A stretch of DNA of 48,827 nucleotides from Chloroflexota bacterium (GTDB lineage Bacteria > Chloroflexota > Limnocylindria > P2-11E), in assembly GCA_021787445.1 (NCBI GenBank), contig JAJYLV010000009.1:1-48827 (forward strand), written 5' to 3'. The stretch's first letter is position 1; every line of letters starts with the position of its first letter. Both the position numbers and the translations under genes were made by a program. The notes beneath the pieces are model-generated. The model ran no database searches, was not told the DNA's origin, and saw nothing but the letters and a program-made list of their open reading frames with translations. Positions 41,309 to 48,827 of the stretch are shown here, piece by piece.

Positions 41309-42712
41309 CTACGGCGCCGGAGCGATCGGCACCGTGAAGCGGAACGTCGAGCCGCGACCGGGCCCCTCGCTCTCGGCGTGGATCTGCCCGCCGTGCGCGA
41401 GGACGATGTGCTTCGCGATGGCGAGGCCGAGTCCTGTGCCCTCACGGCTACGCGACGCATCGGCCTTGTAGAAGCGCTCGAAGATCCGCTCGAGGTCGGA
41501 GCGCGCGATCCCGCCGCCCGTGTCGCGCACCGCGAACGACACGTGCCCGTTCGCCCGCGACGCGCCAAGGACGATGGAGCCCCCCGGGGGCGTGAACTTC
41601 ACCGCGTTGTGGATGAGGTCGGCGAAGACGGTCGCGATCTTCTCGCGGTCGACGCTCACCCGCGGAAGGGCGGGCAGCGGCGCGACCGAGAGCGTGACGC
41701 CGCCCCGCCTCGCGAGCGCGCGCATGCGGTCCGCGGCAGAGCGCAGGAGCTCGGCCGGATCCGTCGCGGCGAGGTCGAGCGGCTCGGCCCCCGACTCGAT
41801 GCGGGTGAGCGACAGGAGCTCGGTCACGATCTGCGCGAGGTCGTCGACCTCGCGGTGGATGCGCGCGAGGAAGTCCGGCGCGGCCCGCTCGTCGCGGAGG
41901 CCGCCCGACTCGAGCGTCTCGACCATCGCTTTGATCGACGCGATGGGTGTGCGCAGCTCGTGCGACACGTTCGCGACGAAGTCGCTCCGGACCGTCTCCA
42001 GGCGGCGCATCGAGGTGAGGTCCTGCGCGGTCACGAGGACGTCGCCCCCGGGGAGGAGCCGCGCCACGACACGCACCGACCGCCGCGGCTCCGACCGGTC
42101 GATCTGTGCGCCCGCGGATCCGGAGCGGCGCGCCTCCTCGACGGCGGTGAGCAGCTCGTGGTCCCGCGCGACCTCGGCGAGGTAGCGCCCGGTGACCCCC
42201 GCCGAGCCGAGCAGGCGCTCCGCCGCGGGGTTCGCGAGGTCGATGCGGTCGTCCGGCGCTGCGATGAGCACGGCGTCGCCCATCTCGTGCAGCAGCGTCG
42301 CGAAGCGATCGCGCTCGCTCTCGGCGGCGGTCTGCCGTTCGGCCGCCGCGGCCGCGAAGCCGCGCATCGCGGTCGCGAGGTCGGAGAGCTCCCGGGGCCC
42401 GCCTCCCGGCGACCAGCCCGTCACGGTGACGCTCCCGGCGCGCGCACGGTCGGTGAGACGCCGCAGCGGGATACCGATCGACCGCGCGGCGAGCGACGCG
42501 AGAGCGATGCCGGCGATCGCCGCGATCACGCCGCCCAGCACGACGGCCGTGACGAGGGCCGCGCGCGCGGCGGCGAGCGGCACGACACCTCCCTCCGAGC
42601 GTCCGGTCACAATGACCGCGGCGAGCCCGGCCGACGCGAGGACCTCGATGGCCAGCGCGACGACGGCAGCCGCCGTCACGCGGCCGCCGATCGAGCGCGG
42701 CACGAGCGGCAT
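41309..42712 (-). CDS. phoR: Sensor histidine kinase of phosphate regulon (PhoR type)
   Basis: 467 residues from ATG 42712 (complement); a further upstream frame to 42787 is Arg/Cys-rich and overlaps the divergent peptidase start. Two N-terminal membrane helices (VTAAAVVALAIEVLASAGLAAVIV and the VVLGGVIAAIAGIALASLAA stretch), a HAMP-like linker, a PAS-like segment (LLHEMGDAVLIAAPDDRIDLANPAAERLLG), then HisKA with VSHELRTP (His251) and HATPase blocks NAVKFTPPGGS, DTGGGIA and GTGLGLAIAKHIV. The layout matches PhoR. The PAS domain has no obvious ligand residues; signal input probably comes through PstCAB-PhoU. Regulator follows 9 bp downstream. Confidence 0.92.
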   Translation of the reverse strand: MPLVPRSIGGRVTAAAVVALAIEVLASAGLAAVIVTGRSEGGVVPLAAARAALVTAVVLGGVIAAIAGIALASLAARSIGIPLRRLTDRARAGSVTVTGWSPGGGPRELSDLATAMRGFAAAAAERQTAAESERDRFATLLHEMGDAVLIAAPDDRIDLANPAAERLLGSAGVTGRYLAEVARDHELLTAVEEARRSGSAGAQIDRSEPRRSVRVVARLLPGGDVLVTAQDLTSMRRLETVRSDFVANVSHELRTPIASIKAMVETLESGGLRDERAAPDFLARIHREVDDLAQIVTELLSLTRIESGAEPLDLAATDPAELLRSAADRMRALARRGGVTLSVAPLPALPRVSVDREKIATVFADLIHNAVKFTPPGGSIVLGASRANGHVSFAVRDTGGGIARSDLERIFERFYKADASRSREGTGLGLAIAKHIVLAHGGQIHAESEGPGRGSTFRFTVPIAPAP

Positions 42713-42741
42713 CAGGGCACAGGCTAGAGGCAGGTGGACAC

Positions 42742-44700
42742 ATGGCCGGCATCGACGTCTCGCAGATGGACACCGCGGTCTCGCCATGCGACGACTTCTT
42801 CCGCTACGCGAACGGCACGTGGCTCGACCGGACGGAGATCCCTCCCGAGGAGGCGACCTGGGGCGGCTTCATCGAGGTGCGCGAGCGCAACCTCGCCATC
42901 CTCCGCGTCGCCGCCGACGAGGCCGCCGCCGCGGCCGCGCCGAAGGGGTCGGTGGAGCAGAAGGTCGGGGACTACTGGGCGAGCGGGATGGACGAGGCGG
43001 CCATCGAGGCGGCCGACATCGGACCGCTCGACCGTGAGCTCGAGCTCATCGGCGCCCTGACGGAGCGCGCCCGCCTGGCCGGGACGCTCGCGCGGCTGCA
43101 CCGCGAGGGCGCGGGACAGGCGGGCATGGTCGTCTCCGTCCGCCAGGACCCGGGCGACAGCTCGCGCAACGTGGTCTGGCTCCAGCAGGGCGGCCTCGGC
43201 CTTCCCGACCGCGACTACTACGTGAAGGACGACGCGCGCTCCCGCGAGATCCGCGTCCGCTACGTCGCGCACGTCGCGCGGATGCTCGAGCTCCTCGGCG
43301 ACGACGCGGACGACGCGCGCTACGGAGCCGCGACCGTCCTGGGGATCGAGACGCGCCTCGCGCGCGCATCGATGACGCGGGTGGACCAGCGCGACCCGTA
43401 TCGGACGTACAACAAGCTGACCCTGGCGGAGCTCGACGCGCGCGCCGTCGGCTTCGACTGGCGCGCCTACTTCGTGGCGCTCGGCGCGCCGGAGCCCGGC
43501 GACCTCAACGTGCGCCAGCCCGCCTTTGCCAGCGAGCTCGCCGCGGCGCTCGGCGACACGCCGCTCGAGCAGCTCCGAACGTACCTGCGCTGGCACCTCG
43601 TCCTCTCCGCCGCGTCCGCGCTGCCGAAGCGCTTCGTCGACGAGCTCTTCGACTTCTACCAGCGCGAGCTCATGGGTGTCCGCGAGCAGCGGCCGCGCTG
43701 GAAGCGGATCCTCGAGTCGATGGACGCTCACATCGGCCAGGAGCTCGGGCAGCTGTACGTGCGCCGCGCCTTCTCGCCGGAGGCGAAGCGGCGCGTCCTC
43801 GAGCTCGTCGACGACCTCCGGAGCGTGCTCCGCGACCGCATCGGGACGCTCGAGTGGATGGGAGAGGAGACGAAGGCGCTCGCGCGGACGAAGCTCGACG
43901 CGTTCGGGGTGAAGATGGCGTACCCCGACACGTGGCGCGACCACTCGGCGCTCGAGGTCGTGCGCGGCGAGCACCTCCGCAACGTCTTCCGCGCGCGAGA
44001 GTGGCACCTCGCGCGCGACCTCGCGAAGCTCGGCCAGCCCGTGGACCGGACCGAGTGGCTCATGAGCCCACAGACGGTGAACGCGTACTACAGCCCGCTC
44101 ATGAACGAGATCGTCTTCCCCGCCGGCATCCTCCAGCCGCCGTTCTTCGACCCCGAGGCCGACGACGCCGTCAACTACGGCGCGATCGGGATGGTCATCG
44201 GACACGAGATGAGCCACGGTTTCGACGACCAGGGGAGCAAGTACGACGCGAGGGGCGACCTCAAGGAGTGGTGGACGCCCGAGGATCGCGCGGCCTACGC
44301 GTCGCGGCAGGACCTCGTGGTCTCACAGTACGAGGGGTACGAGCCGCTCCCCGGCCAGCGGATCAACGGCCGGCTCACGCTCGGCGAGAACATCGGCGAC
44401 ATCGGCGGGATCCGCGTCGCCTGGGCGGCGTTCCAGCGGATGCTGTCGCGCAAGGGTCCGCGACAGCGTATCGACGGCTTCACGCCCGAGCAGCGCTTCT
44501 TCCTCGGCATGGCGCAGAGCTGGCGCAACAAGATCCGCGACGAGGCGCTGCGAGTGCGGCTCAGCGTCGACCCGCACTCGCCCTCCGTGTACCGCGTCCT
44601 CGGACCGCTCTCGAACATGCCCGAGTTCCACGAAGCGTTCGGCTGCACGGCGGGATCGCGCATGTGGCGCGAGGAGAAGCTGCGGCCGGCGATCTGGTGA
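42742..44700 (+). CDS. M13-family metallopeptidase (neprilysin/PepO-like)
   Basis: 652 residues from ATG 42742, the usual size of bacterial M13 enzymes. Signature parts are SPCDDFFRYANGTWL at the start, NAYYSPLMNEIVFPAGILQPPFF, the zinc motif VIGHEMSHGFDDQG (HExxH), and LGENIGDIGGIR with the third zinc ligand Glu; the end CTAGSRMWREEKLRPAIW resembles the C-terminal W of the family. No signal peptide or N-terminal membrane anchor is seen, unlike eukaryotic neprilysin, so it likely acts in the cytoplasm on oligopeptides or is exported by an unusual route. It diverges from the kinase gene with 29 bp between. Confidence 0.94.
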   Translation: MAGIDVSQMDTAVSPCDDFFRYANGTWLDRTEIPPEEATWGGFIEVRERNLAILRVAADEAAAAAAPKGSVEQKVGDYWASGMDEAAIEAADIGPLDRELELIGALTERARLAGTLARLHREGAGQAGMVVSVRQDPGDSSRNVVWLQQGGLGLPDRDYYVKDDARSREIRVRYVAHVARMLELLGDDADDARYGAATVLGIETRLARASMTRVDQRDPYRTYNKLTLAELDARAVGFDWRAYFVALGAPEPGDLNVRQPAFASELAAALGDTPLEQLRTYLRWHLVLSAASALPKRFVDELFDFYQRELMGVREQRPRWKRILESMDAHIGQELGQLYVRRAFSPEAKRRVLELVDDLRSVLRDRIGTLEWMGEETKALARTKLDAFGVKMAYPDTWRDHSALEVVRGEHLRNVFRAREWHLARDLAKLGQPVDRTEWLMSPQTVNAYYSPLMNEIVFPAGILQPPFFDPEADDAVNYGAIGMVIGHEMSHGFDDQGSKYDARGDLKEWWTPEDRAAYASRQDLVVSQYEGYEPLPGQRINGRLTLGENIGDIGGIRVAWAAFQRMLSRKGPRQRIDGFTPEQRFFLGMAQSWRNKIRDEALRVRLSVDPHSPSVYRVLGPLSNMPEFHEAFGCTAGSRMWREEKLRPAIW

Positions 44701-44746
44701 CGAAGCCGTTCGACCGCCGGCCGCACGACCTCAACGCGCTCCGTCG

Positions 44747-45319
44747 TTGGCTCGAGTAGTCGCGGATCGGCGTCGCCCGACACGCGAGGAGGTCGAGGCG
44801 GCGTACGGGAAGAGCGTCCGCGACGTCATCGCGCCCGGGCTCCGCGTCCTCTTCTGCGGGATCAACCCCGGCCTGTACACCGCGGCGATCGGCCATCACT
44901 TCGGGCGCCCCGGCAACCGCTTCTGGACGGTGCTCCACACCTCGGGCTTCACGCCGCGCCTCCTCGCGCCGTACGAGGAGCGCGAGCTGCTCGCCCTCGG
45001 CCTCGGGATCACGAACGTGGTGAACAAGGCGACGCGCGTCGCCGAGGAGCTCGCGCGGGCCGAGCTGCGCGCGGGGGGTGCCGCCCTCGAGCGGAAGGTG
45101 CTGCGCTACCGGCCGCTCGCCCTCGCGGTGCTCGGCCTGGGCGCTTACCGAACGGCGTTCGAGCGCCCGAAGGCGGGCGTGGGGGAGCAGGACGAGAGGA
45201 TCGGGTCGACGCGGATCTGGGTGCTGCCGAATCCCAGCGGGCGAACGGCGTCGTACCAGCTCGACGCGCTCACCCGCCTCTTCCGCGAGCTCCGGCTCGC
45301 CGTCGGTGGATCGAGGTGA
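44747..45319 (+). CDS. mug: Mismatch-specific uracil-DNA glycosylase (Mug/TDG family)
   Basis: 190 residues from TTG 44747; other start codons are scarce in the first 25 residues. Catalytic block is LFCGINPGLYTAAIGHHFGRPGNRFW, with the G-I-N-P-G motif of Mug/TDG. The second conserved block, VLPNPSGRTASYQ, holds the N-P-S-G motif that grips the strand opposite the flipped base. The family removes uracil or thymine mispaired with guanine, important in high-GC DNA where deamination of cytosine is costly. It follows the peptidase by 46 bp. An arginine-rich tail (residues 170-190) has no special feature. Confidence 0.9.
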   Translation: MARVVADRRRPTREEVEAAYGKSVRDVIAPGLRVLFCGINPGLYTAAIGHHFGRPGNRFWTVLHTSGFTPRLLAPYEERELLALGLGITNVVNKATRVAEELARAELRAGGAALERKVLRYRPLALAVLGLGAYRTAFERPKAGVGEQDERIGSTRIWVLPNPSGRTASYQLDALTRLFRELRLAVGGSR

Positions 45320-45416
45320 CCGTGTCGTTCAGCGTCGTGAAGACCCGCCACTCCCGCGCGTCGTCCGTGTGGTCGCGCATGAGGTAGACGTCGAAGGTGC
45401 CCTTCGTGCTCGTGCC
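45320..45416 (-). pseudogene. Possible coding remnant between mug and MFS gene
   Basis: On the minus strand, in the same frame as the MFS gene and directly behind its TAA, the sequence reads GTFDVYLMRDHTDDAREW followed by RVFTTLNDTVTSIH. This looks like natural protein composition, not random GC-rich translation. There is no start codon with ribosome site, and the frame runs on into mug antisense. It may be the trace of a lost gene or, alternatively, an earlier C-terminal end of the MFS protein. The evidence is compositional only. Confidence 0.25.
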
Positions 45417-46550
45417 TTACGCGCGCGGGATGAGGGTGTACAGGGAGACGACCGAGACGATCATGAAGGCGAGGCCGCCCGCGAGCGCGAGCTCGGGGCC
45501 GGCCGCCGCGAGCGTGCCGCCGATGGCGGAGCCGATCGGGTAGCCGACGAAGTTCGCGGACATCGATACCGCGAACGCGCGCCCGAGCCAGGCCGGGTCG
45601 GTGCGGCGCTGCCGCAGGGTGAACATCGGGACGTCGTACATGCCCTCGCCGATCCCACGCACCAGCATCGCCGCGACGAGCGTCGCGAGCTCCATCCGCA
45701 GCAGGAGGATCGCGACGGCGACCGCGCCGATGCTCGCGGCGGCGATCATGAGCGACCTCTCGCGCCCCTCCGTCTGGATCCGTCCGACGAGGAGGACGGA
45801 CACGAAGGCGACGACGCCGCTGAGGGCGAAGAGCTCCCCGACGAGCGTGCTCGTCCCGCCGAGCCGCTGCAGCACGATGACCGGGATGGTGATGAAGACG
45901 ATGCCGTTCGCGAGGTTGCCGATCGACACCGCGACGGCGAGACCGCGCAGCGTGGGGTGACGCGCGACGTGCACGACGCCGTCCCACGCGGCGCGAAGGA
46001 TGTGCCCGTGGTCGACGCCCTCCCGCGGCGGATCGGGGACCCCGCGCGTGACGCCGACGGCGAGCGCGAACACCGTGGCCGCCGCGAGGAGGCCGCCCTC
46101 GCCGCGCACCGCGGCGACGACCGCGCCGGCTAGCGCCGGGCCGAAGATCGTGCTCACCGCGTAGCCGTTGCTGTCCATCGCGTTCGCGCGCTCCCACAGC
46201 GGACGGGGGACGACGAGGGGGAAGAGCGTCCGCAGCCCGACGGACGAGAGCGGGAACGTGAGCGACTGCGCGAAGACGATGGCGAGGAACAGCGGGATGG
46301 GGAGGAGATCCGCGATCGACAGAGCGGCCAAGAGGCAGAGTGCACAACACGCGACGCCGTAGTCGACGAGGATCAGCCGGCGTCGTCCGAACCGGTCGAG
46401 GAGCGTGCCCGCGATGGGGCTGACGAGCAGTCCCGGCATGATCGAGAGGAACGTCGTGACGCCCGCGAGCGCGGGAGAGCCGTAGCGCTGGAGGACGAGG
46501 AGGACGAGGACGAGCGACACCATCTGCCCGGCGAGGCGTCCGAGGAGCAT
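45417..46550 (-). CDS. MFS transporter (probable efflux permease)
   Basis: 377 residues from ATG 46550 (complement). About eleven to twelve hydrophobic helices are seen. The MFS loop between helices 2 and 3 reads GTLLDRFGRRRLILVDY, the standard D-R-x-G-R-R motif. The ATG is probably inside the first helix region: upstream codons in frame read LERLSYRVLFEIRGFTRLVVG, which resembles the usual MFS N-terminus (L-x-R-N-x-x-F-x-x-L-x-x-G), but no ATG, GTG or TTG is available there; CTG 46613 or 46604 could serve. Substrate is unknown, with similarity of layout to macrolide-efflux-type or enterobactin exporter-like permeases. Divergent from the lipoprotein gene. Confidence 0.85.
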   Translation of the reverse strand: MLLGRLAGQMVSLVLVLLVLQRYGSPALAGVTTFLSIMPGLLVSPIAGTLLDRFGRRRLILVDYGVACCALCLLAALSIADLLPIPLFLAIVFAQSLTFPLSSVGLRTLFPLVVPRPLWERANAMDSNGYAVSTIFGPALAGAVVAAVRGEGGLLAAATVFALAVGVTRGVPDPPREGVDHGHILRAAWDGVVHVARHPTLRGLAVAVSIGNLANGIVFITIPVIVLQRLGGTSTLVGELFALSGVVAFVSVLLVGRIQTEGRERSLMIAAASIGAVAVAILLLRMELATLVAAMLVRGIGEGMYDVPMFTLRQRRTDPAWLGRAFAVSMSANFVGYPIGSAIGGTLAAAGPELALAGGLAFMIVSVVSLYTLIPRA

Positions 46551-46672
46551 GCCGACGACGAGGCGCGTGAAGCCGCGGATCTCGAAGAGGACTCGATAGC
46601 TCAGGCGTTCCAGGGTAGAGTCCGCGCGGGGAACAGGAGATAGGAGGCAGCCGAACAGGGAGGAGACCGGAC

Positions 46673-47815
46673 ATGGGGGATAGGCCCATCATTCGCGTCC
46701 TCGCGGCCATGTCGGCGACCGCGCTCCTCGCGGGCGCGTGCAGTCAGGCCGCCGCGCCGGCGGCGCCCTCGGCGACGGCGGCGGCGACCGTCGCCGCGAC
46801 CACCGCGCCCACCACGGCGCCCAGCCCCACCAAGGCGCCCGCCGCGTACAGCGTCACCGGTACGATCCACCTGCCGAAGGAGACGACGAGCTTCGACGTG
46901 ATGCTCGTCGATCCCGCGACGCACACCCTCTACATCGCCGACCGTACGAACAAGGGCGTCGACGTCATCCAGAACGAGAAGTACGTGAAGACGATCGGGC
47001 CGATGGTCGGGCCGAACGGGCTCATCCTGCTGCCGGACAAGCAGCAGCTCTGGGCCGGAGACAACGACGGCACGATCAAGGTGGTGGACCTGAAGACGGA
47101 CACCATCACGGCGACGCTCCCGACCGGCGGTAAGAAGCGCGCCGACGAGGGCTCGTACGACCAGAAGGACGGTATCGTGATGATCGGGAACGGTGACGAC
47201 AAGCCGCCGTTCATGACCTTCTGGGACGTGAATACCGACAAGATGCTGGGCAAGCTCGACCAGCCCGACGCGAGCGGCATCGAGTACAGCTTCTTCGACG
47301 ACTCGTCCGGGATGTTCGTGCAGTCCATCCCCAGCACGAAGGAGGACCCGCAGGGCGAGTACGTGACCGTCGACCCGAAGACGATGAAGATCGTCAAGAC
47401 CATCCCCGAGAAGGAATGCATGTCCAACGGGATGGCCGTGGGTCCCGGTGGCGACCTGCTCCTCGTCTGCAACGGCGACGCGATCAAGGCCGGCTTCAAG
47501 GCGCAGACGCAGATCGTGAAGCAGAGTGACGGTAGCCTGGTCGCCTCGATCCCGGTCGGCGGCGGCGACATCGCGGTCTACGACCCCAAGCTCAACGCGT
47601 ACTTCGTCGCCGACAGCAACATGACCAGCGACGGGACCAAGGCGGGTAAGGCCGCGGCCGCGCTGCTGATCGTCGACGCGACGACCAACAAGGAGATCCA
47701 GACGATCCCGACGGCGAAGAGCGCCCACGTCGTGACGTACGATCCCGGGAACGACCACATCTACGTGATCATCCCGGGCAAGGGCATCGACATCGTCAGC
47801 AAGAGCGGCATGTAA
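46673..47815 (+). CDS. Beta-propeller lipoprotein (YncE/NHL-like), unknown ligand
   Basis: 380 residues from ATG 46673 with GGGAGGAG upstream. A signal peptide ends in a lipobox (LLAGAC), followed by an Ala/Thr/Pro-rich linker (about 25-58) as for surface-exposed lipoproteins. The rest consists of repeated four-strand blades, recognisable by [43 protein letters not shown] and [14 protein letters not shown], each about 45-55 residues apart, giving six or seven blades. This is the YVTN/YncE-like propeller class, which in other bacteria binds proteins or ligands outside the cell. No catalytic residues are evident. Divergent from the MFS gene, it is followed by typA. Confidence 0.85.
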   Translation: MGDRPIIRVLAAMSATALLAGACSQAAAPAAPSATAAATVAATTAPTTAPSPTKAPAAYSVTGTIHLPKETTSFDVMLVDPATHTLYIADRTNKGVDVIQNEKYVKTIGPMVGPNGLILLPDKQQLWAGDNDGTIKVVDLKTDTITATLPTGGKKRADEGSYDQKDGIVMIGNGDDKPPFMTFWDVNTDKMLGKLDQPDASGIEYSFFDDSSGMFVQSIPSTKEDPQGEYVTVDPKTMKIVKTIPEKECMSNGMAVGPGGDLLLVCNGDAIKAGFKAQTQIVKQSDGSLVASIPVGGGDIAVYDPKLNAYFVADSNMTSDGTKAGKAAAALLIVDATTNKEIQTIPTAKSAHVVTYDPGNDHIYVIIPGKGIDIVSKSGM

Positions 47816-47843
47816 GCAGCGGATCAGTGGGGGTCCCGGTGGA

Positions 47844-47862
47844 CCGCGGCGTGACGCCGCGG
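47844..47862 (+). terminator. GC-rich hairpin after lipoprotein gene (weak)
   Basis: CCGCGGCG at 47844-47851 pairs perfectly with CGCCGCGG at 47855-47862 around a TGA loop, 29 bp after the lipoprotein stop and 9 bp before typA. There is no T-tract, so it could equally reduce access to the typA ribosome site. Confidence 0.3.
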
Positions 47863-47871
47863 CCCGCCGGG

Positions 47872-48827
47872 ATGACCGACACTGATGAGGTGCAGCGCTC
47901 CGACATCCGCAACGTCGCGATCATCGCCCACGTCGACCACGGCAAGACGACGCTCGTCGACGCCATGCTCCGGCAGAGCCGCATCTTCCGCGAGGACCAG
48001 CAGGTCGCGGAGCGCGTCCTCGACTCGAACGCGCTCGAGCGCGAGCGCGGGATCACGATCATGGCGAAGAACGTCGCCGTCACGTACCGCGGGACCAAGA
48101 TCAACATCGTCGACACGCCCGGCCACGCCGACTTCGGCGGCGAGGTCGAGCGGGTGATGAACATGGTCGACGGCGTCCTCCTCCTGGTGGACGCCGTCGA
48201 CGGCCCGATGCCGCAGACGAAGTTCGTCCTGCGGCAGGCGCTACGGCGCGGCCACCGCGCGATCGTCGTCATCAACAAGATCGACCGCGCGCAAGCCCGC
48301 CCGGTGCACGTGCTCAACGAGACGTTCGATCTCTTCCTCGATCTCGGAGCGAGCGAGGAACAGGCCGAGTTCCCGACCGTCTACACCAACGCGCTCACGG
48401 GGGCGTCCGGCACCGACCACCGCCACATCGGGGCGTCGCTCGAGCCGCTGTTCGACGCGATCGTCGAGCACATCCCAGCGCCGACGGTGGAGGACGCCGC
48501 GCCGGCGCAGCTCCTCGTGACGGCCACGTCGTACGACGACTACAAGGGAAAGATCGCCGTGGGGCGGCTCCACAGCGGCACGCTGCGGCAGGGTCAGCCG
48601 GTAGCGCGCATCGACCACTCCGGAGCGGTGGCGCCCGCGAAGGTCGCGCAGCTCTTCACCTTCCAGGGGCTCGGCCGCGTCGAGGTCGAGGAGGCCCTCG
48701 CCGGTGACATCGTCGCGGTCGCCGGGGTCGCCGACGTCGCGATCGGCGACACGCTCGCCGACGCGGCCGATCCGCGGCCGCTTCCGCCGATCCGCGTCGA
48801 GGAGCCGACGGTCCGCATGAGCTTCGG
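47872..48827 (+). CDS. typA: TypA/BipA translational GTPase, 5' part (truncated by window end)
   Basis: The first 318 residues are present from ATG 47872; the gene continues beyond the window. GTPase motifs are [10 protein letters not shown] (G1), [11 protein letters not shown] (G2/switch I, with the A-K-N form typical of BipA), [14 protein letters not shown] (G3) and VINKIDR (G4), followed by a [10 protein letters not shown] segment. From about residue 205 the EF-Tu domain II-like barrel begins ([23 protein letters not shown]), again as in BipA and not in EF-G or LepA. The protein assists ribosome assembly and stress or cold adaptation. It could start at GTG 47829, but the ATG gives the family length. 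Confidence 0.95.
   Translation, partial: MTDTDEVQRSDIRNVAIIAHVDHGKTTLVDAMLRQSRIFREDQQVAERVLDSNALERERGITIMAKNVAVTYRGTKINIVDTPGHADFGGEVERVMNMVDGVLLLVDAVDGPMPQTKFVLRQALRRGHRAIVVINKIDRAQARPVHVLNETFDLFLDLGASEEQAEFPTVYTNALTGASGTDHRHIGASLEPLFDAIVEHIPAPTVEDAAPAQLLVTATSYDDYKGKIAVGRLHSGTLRQGQPVARIDHSGAVAPAKVAQLFTFQGLGRVEVEEALAGDIVAVAGVADVAIGDTLADAADPRPLPPIRVEEPTVRMSF

Noticed and set aside
44697-44759. 20-codon GTG-started frame overlapping the M13 peptidase stop
   Set aside because: Too short, no family resemblance, and it overlaps the start of the Mug gene.

Overview
The window is a compact, very GC-rich bacterial chromosome segment with about 40 genes. Neighbouring genes are often translationally coupled or overlap, many start with GTG, and most intergenic gaps are short. 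The gene content suggests a soil or subsurface lineage near Chloroflexota (Limnocylindria/CSP1-4-like) or another deep Terrabacteria group: fused 2-oxoacid:ferredoxin oxidoreductase subunits, a Nfn-like pair, an ADP-forming acyl-CoA synthetase fused to GNAT, lipoprotein PstS and BacA-type UppP. This placement is an inference; there is no rRNA in the window. No tRNA, rRNA, CRISPR array, transposase or integrase was seen.

Layout. 1-231: 3' end of a zinc-type alcohol dehydrogenase. 409-6515: a five-gene island, visibly lower in GC than its surroundings, encoding a calcineurin-type metallophosphoesterase with a C-terminal extension, a helical GASH-like protein, two different P-loop GTPases of the double-GTPase type, and a GAP1-like protein. 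6587-7699: MetE-C-like methyltransferase. 7940-14204: Tat-exported 4Fe-4S subunit, NrfD-type membrane anchor, molybdopterin catalytic subunit of tetrathionate-reductase type and an FmdE-like protein. 14236-20188 (minus strand): NnrS, enoyl-CoA hydratase, then malic enzyme and citrate synthase. 20279-28486: fused Por gamma/delta and alpha/beta, NfnA, NfnB and GNAT-acyl-CoA synthetase in one coupled operon. 28494-35985: a small Cys-containing receiver-like protein, an SDR dehydrogenase with a structured upstream region, a YHS protein, a P-type ATPase, a small basic protein, an M20 peptidase, a DUF1232 protein, a small membrane protein and UppP. 36086-42712: complete phosphate module pstS-C-A-B-phoU with a convergent response regulator/kinase pair. 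42742-48827: M13 peptidase, Mug-type DNA glycosylase, MFS transporter, beta-propeller lipoprotein and the 5' part of TypA/BipA.

How the genes work together. Malic enzyme can supply pyruvate and citrate synthase can consume acetyl-CoA. The divergent Por operon interconverts 2-oxoacid and acyl-CoA with ferredoxin, the Nfn-like pair can move those electrons to pyridine nucleotides, and the last gene can conserve the thioester as ATP or act as a regulatory acyltransferase. The tetrathionate-reductase-like complex suggests respiration of a sulfur (or arsenic/selenium) oxyanion.

The most interesting region is the 409-6515 island. As far as I recall, its protein families (DO-GTPases, GAP1, GASH) were described computationally by Aravind and colleagues as NTPase-based biological conflict systems and lack experimental characterisation. 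A metallophosphoesterase as leading, possibly effector, gene makes this version a good candidate for an untested anti-phage or self/non-self defence system. Family names are from memory and motif reading; no search was run.
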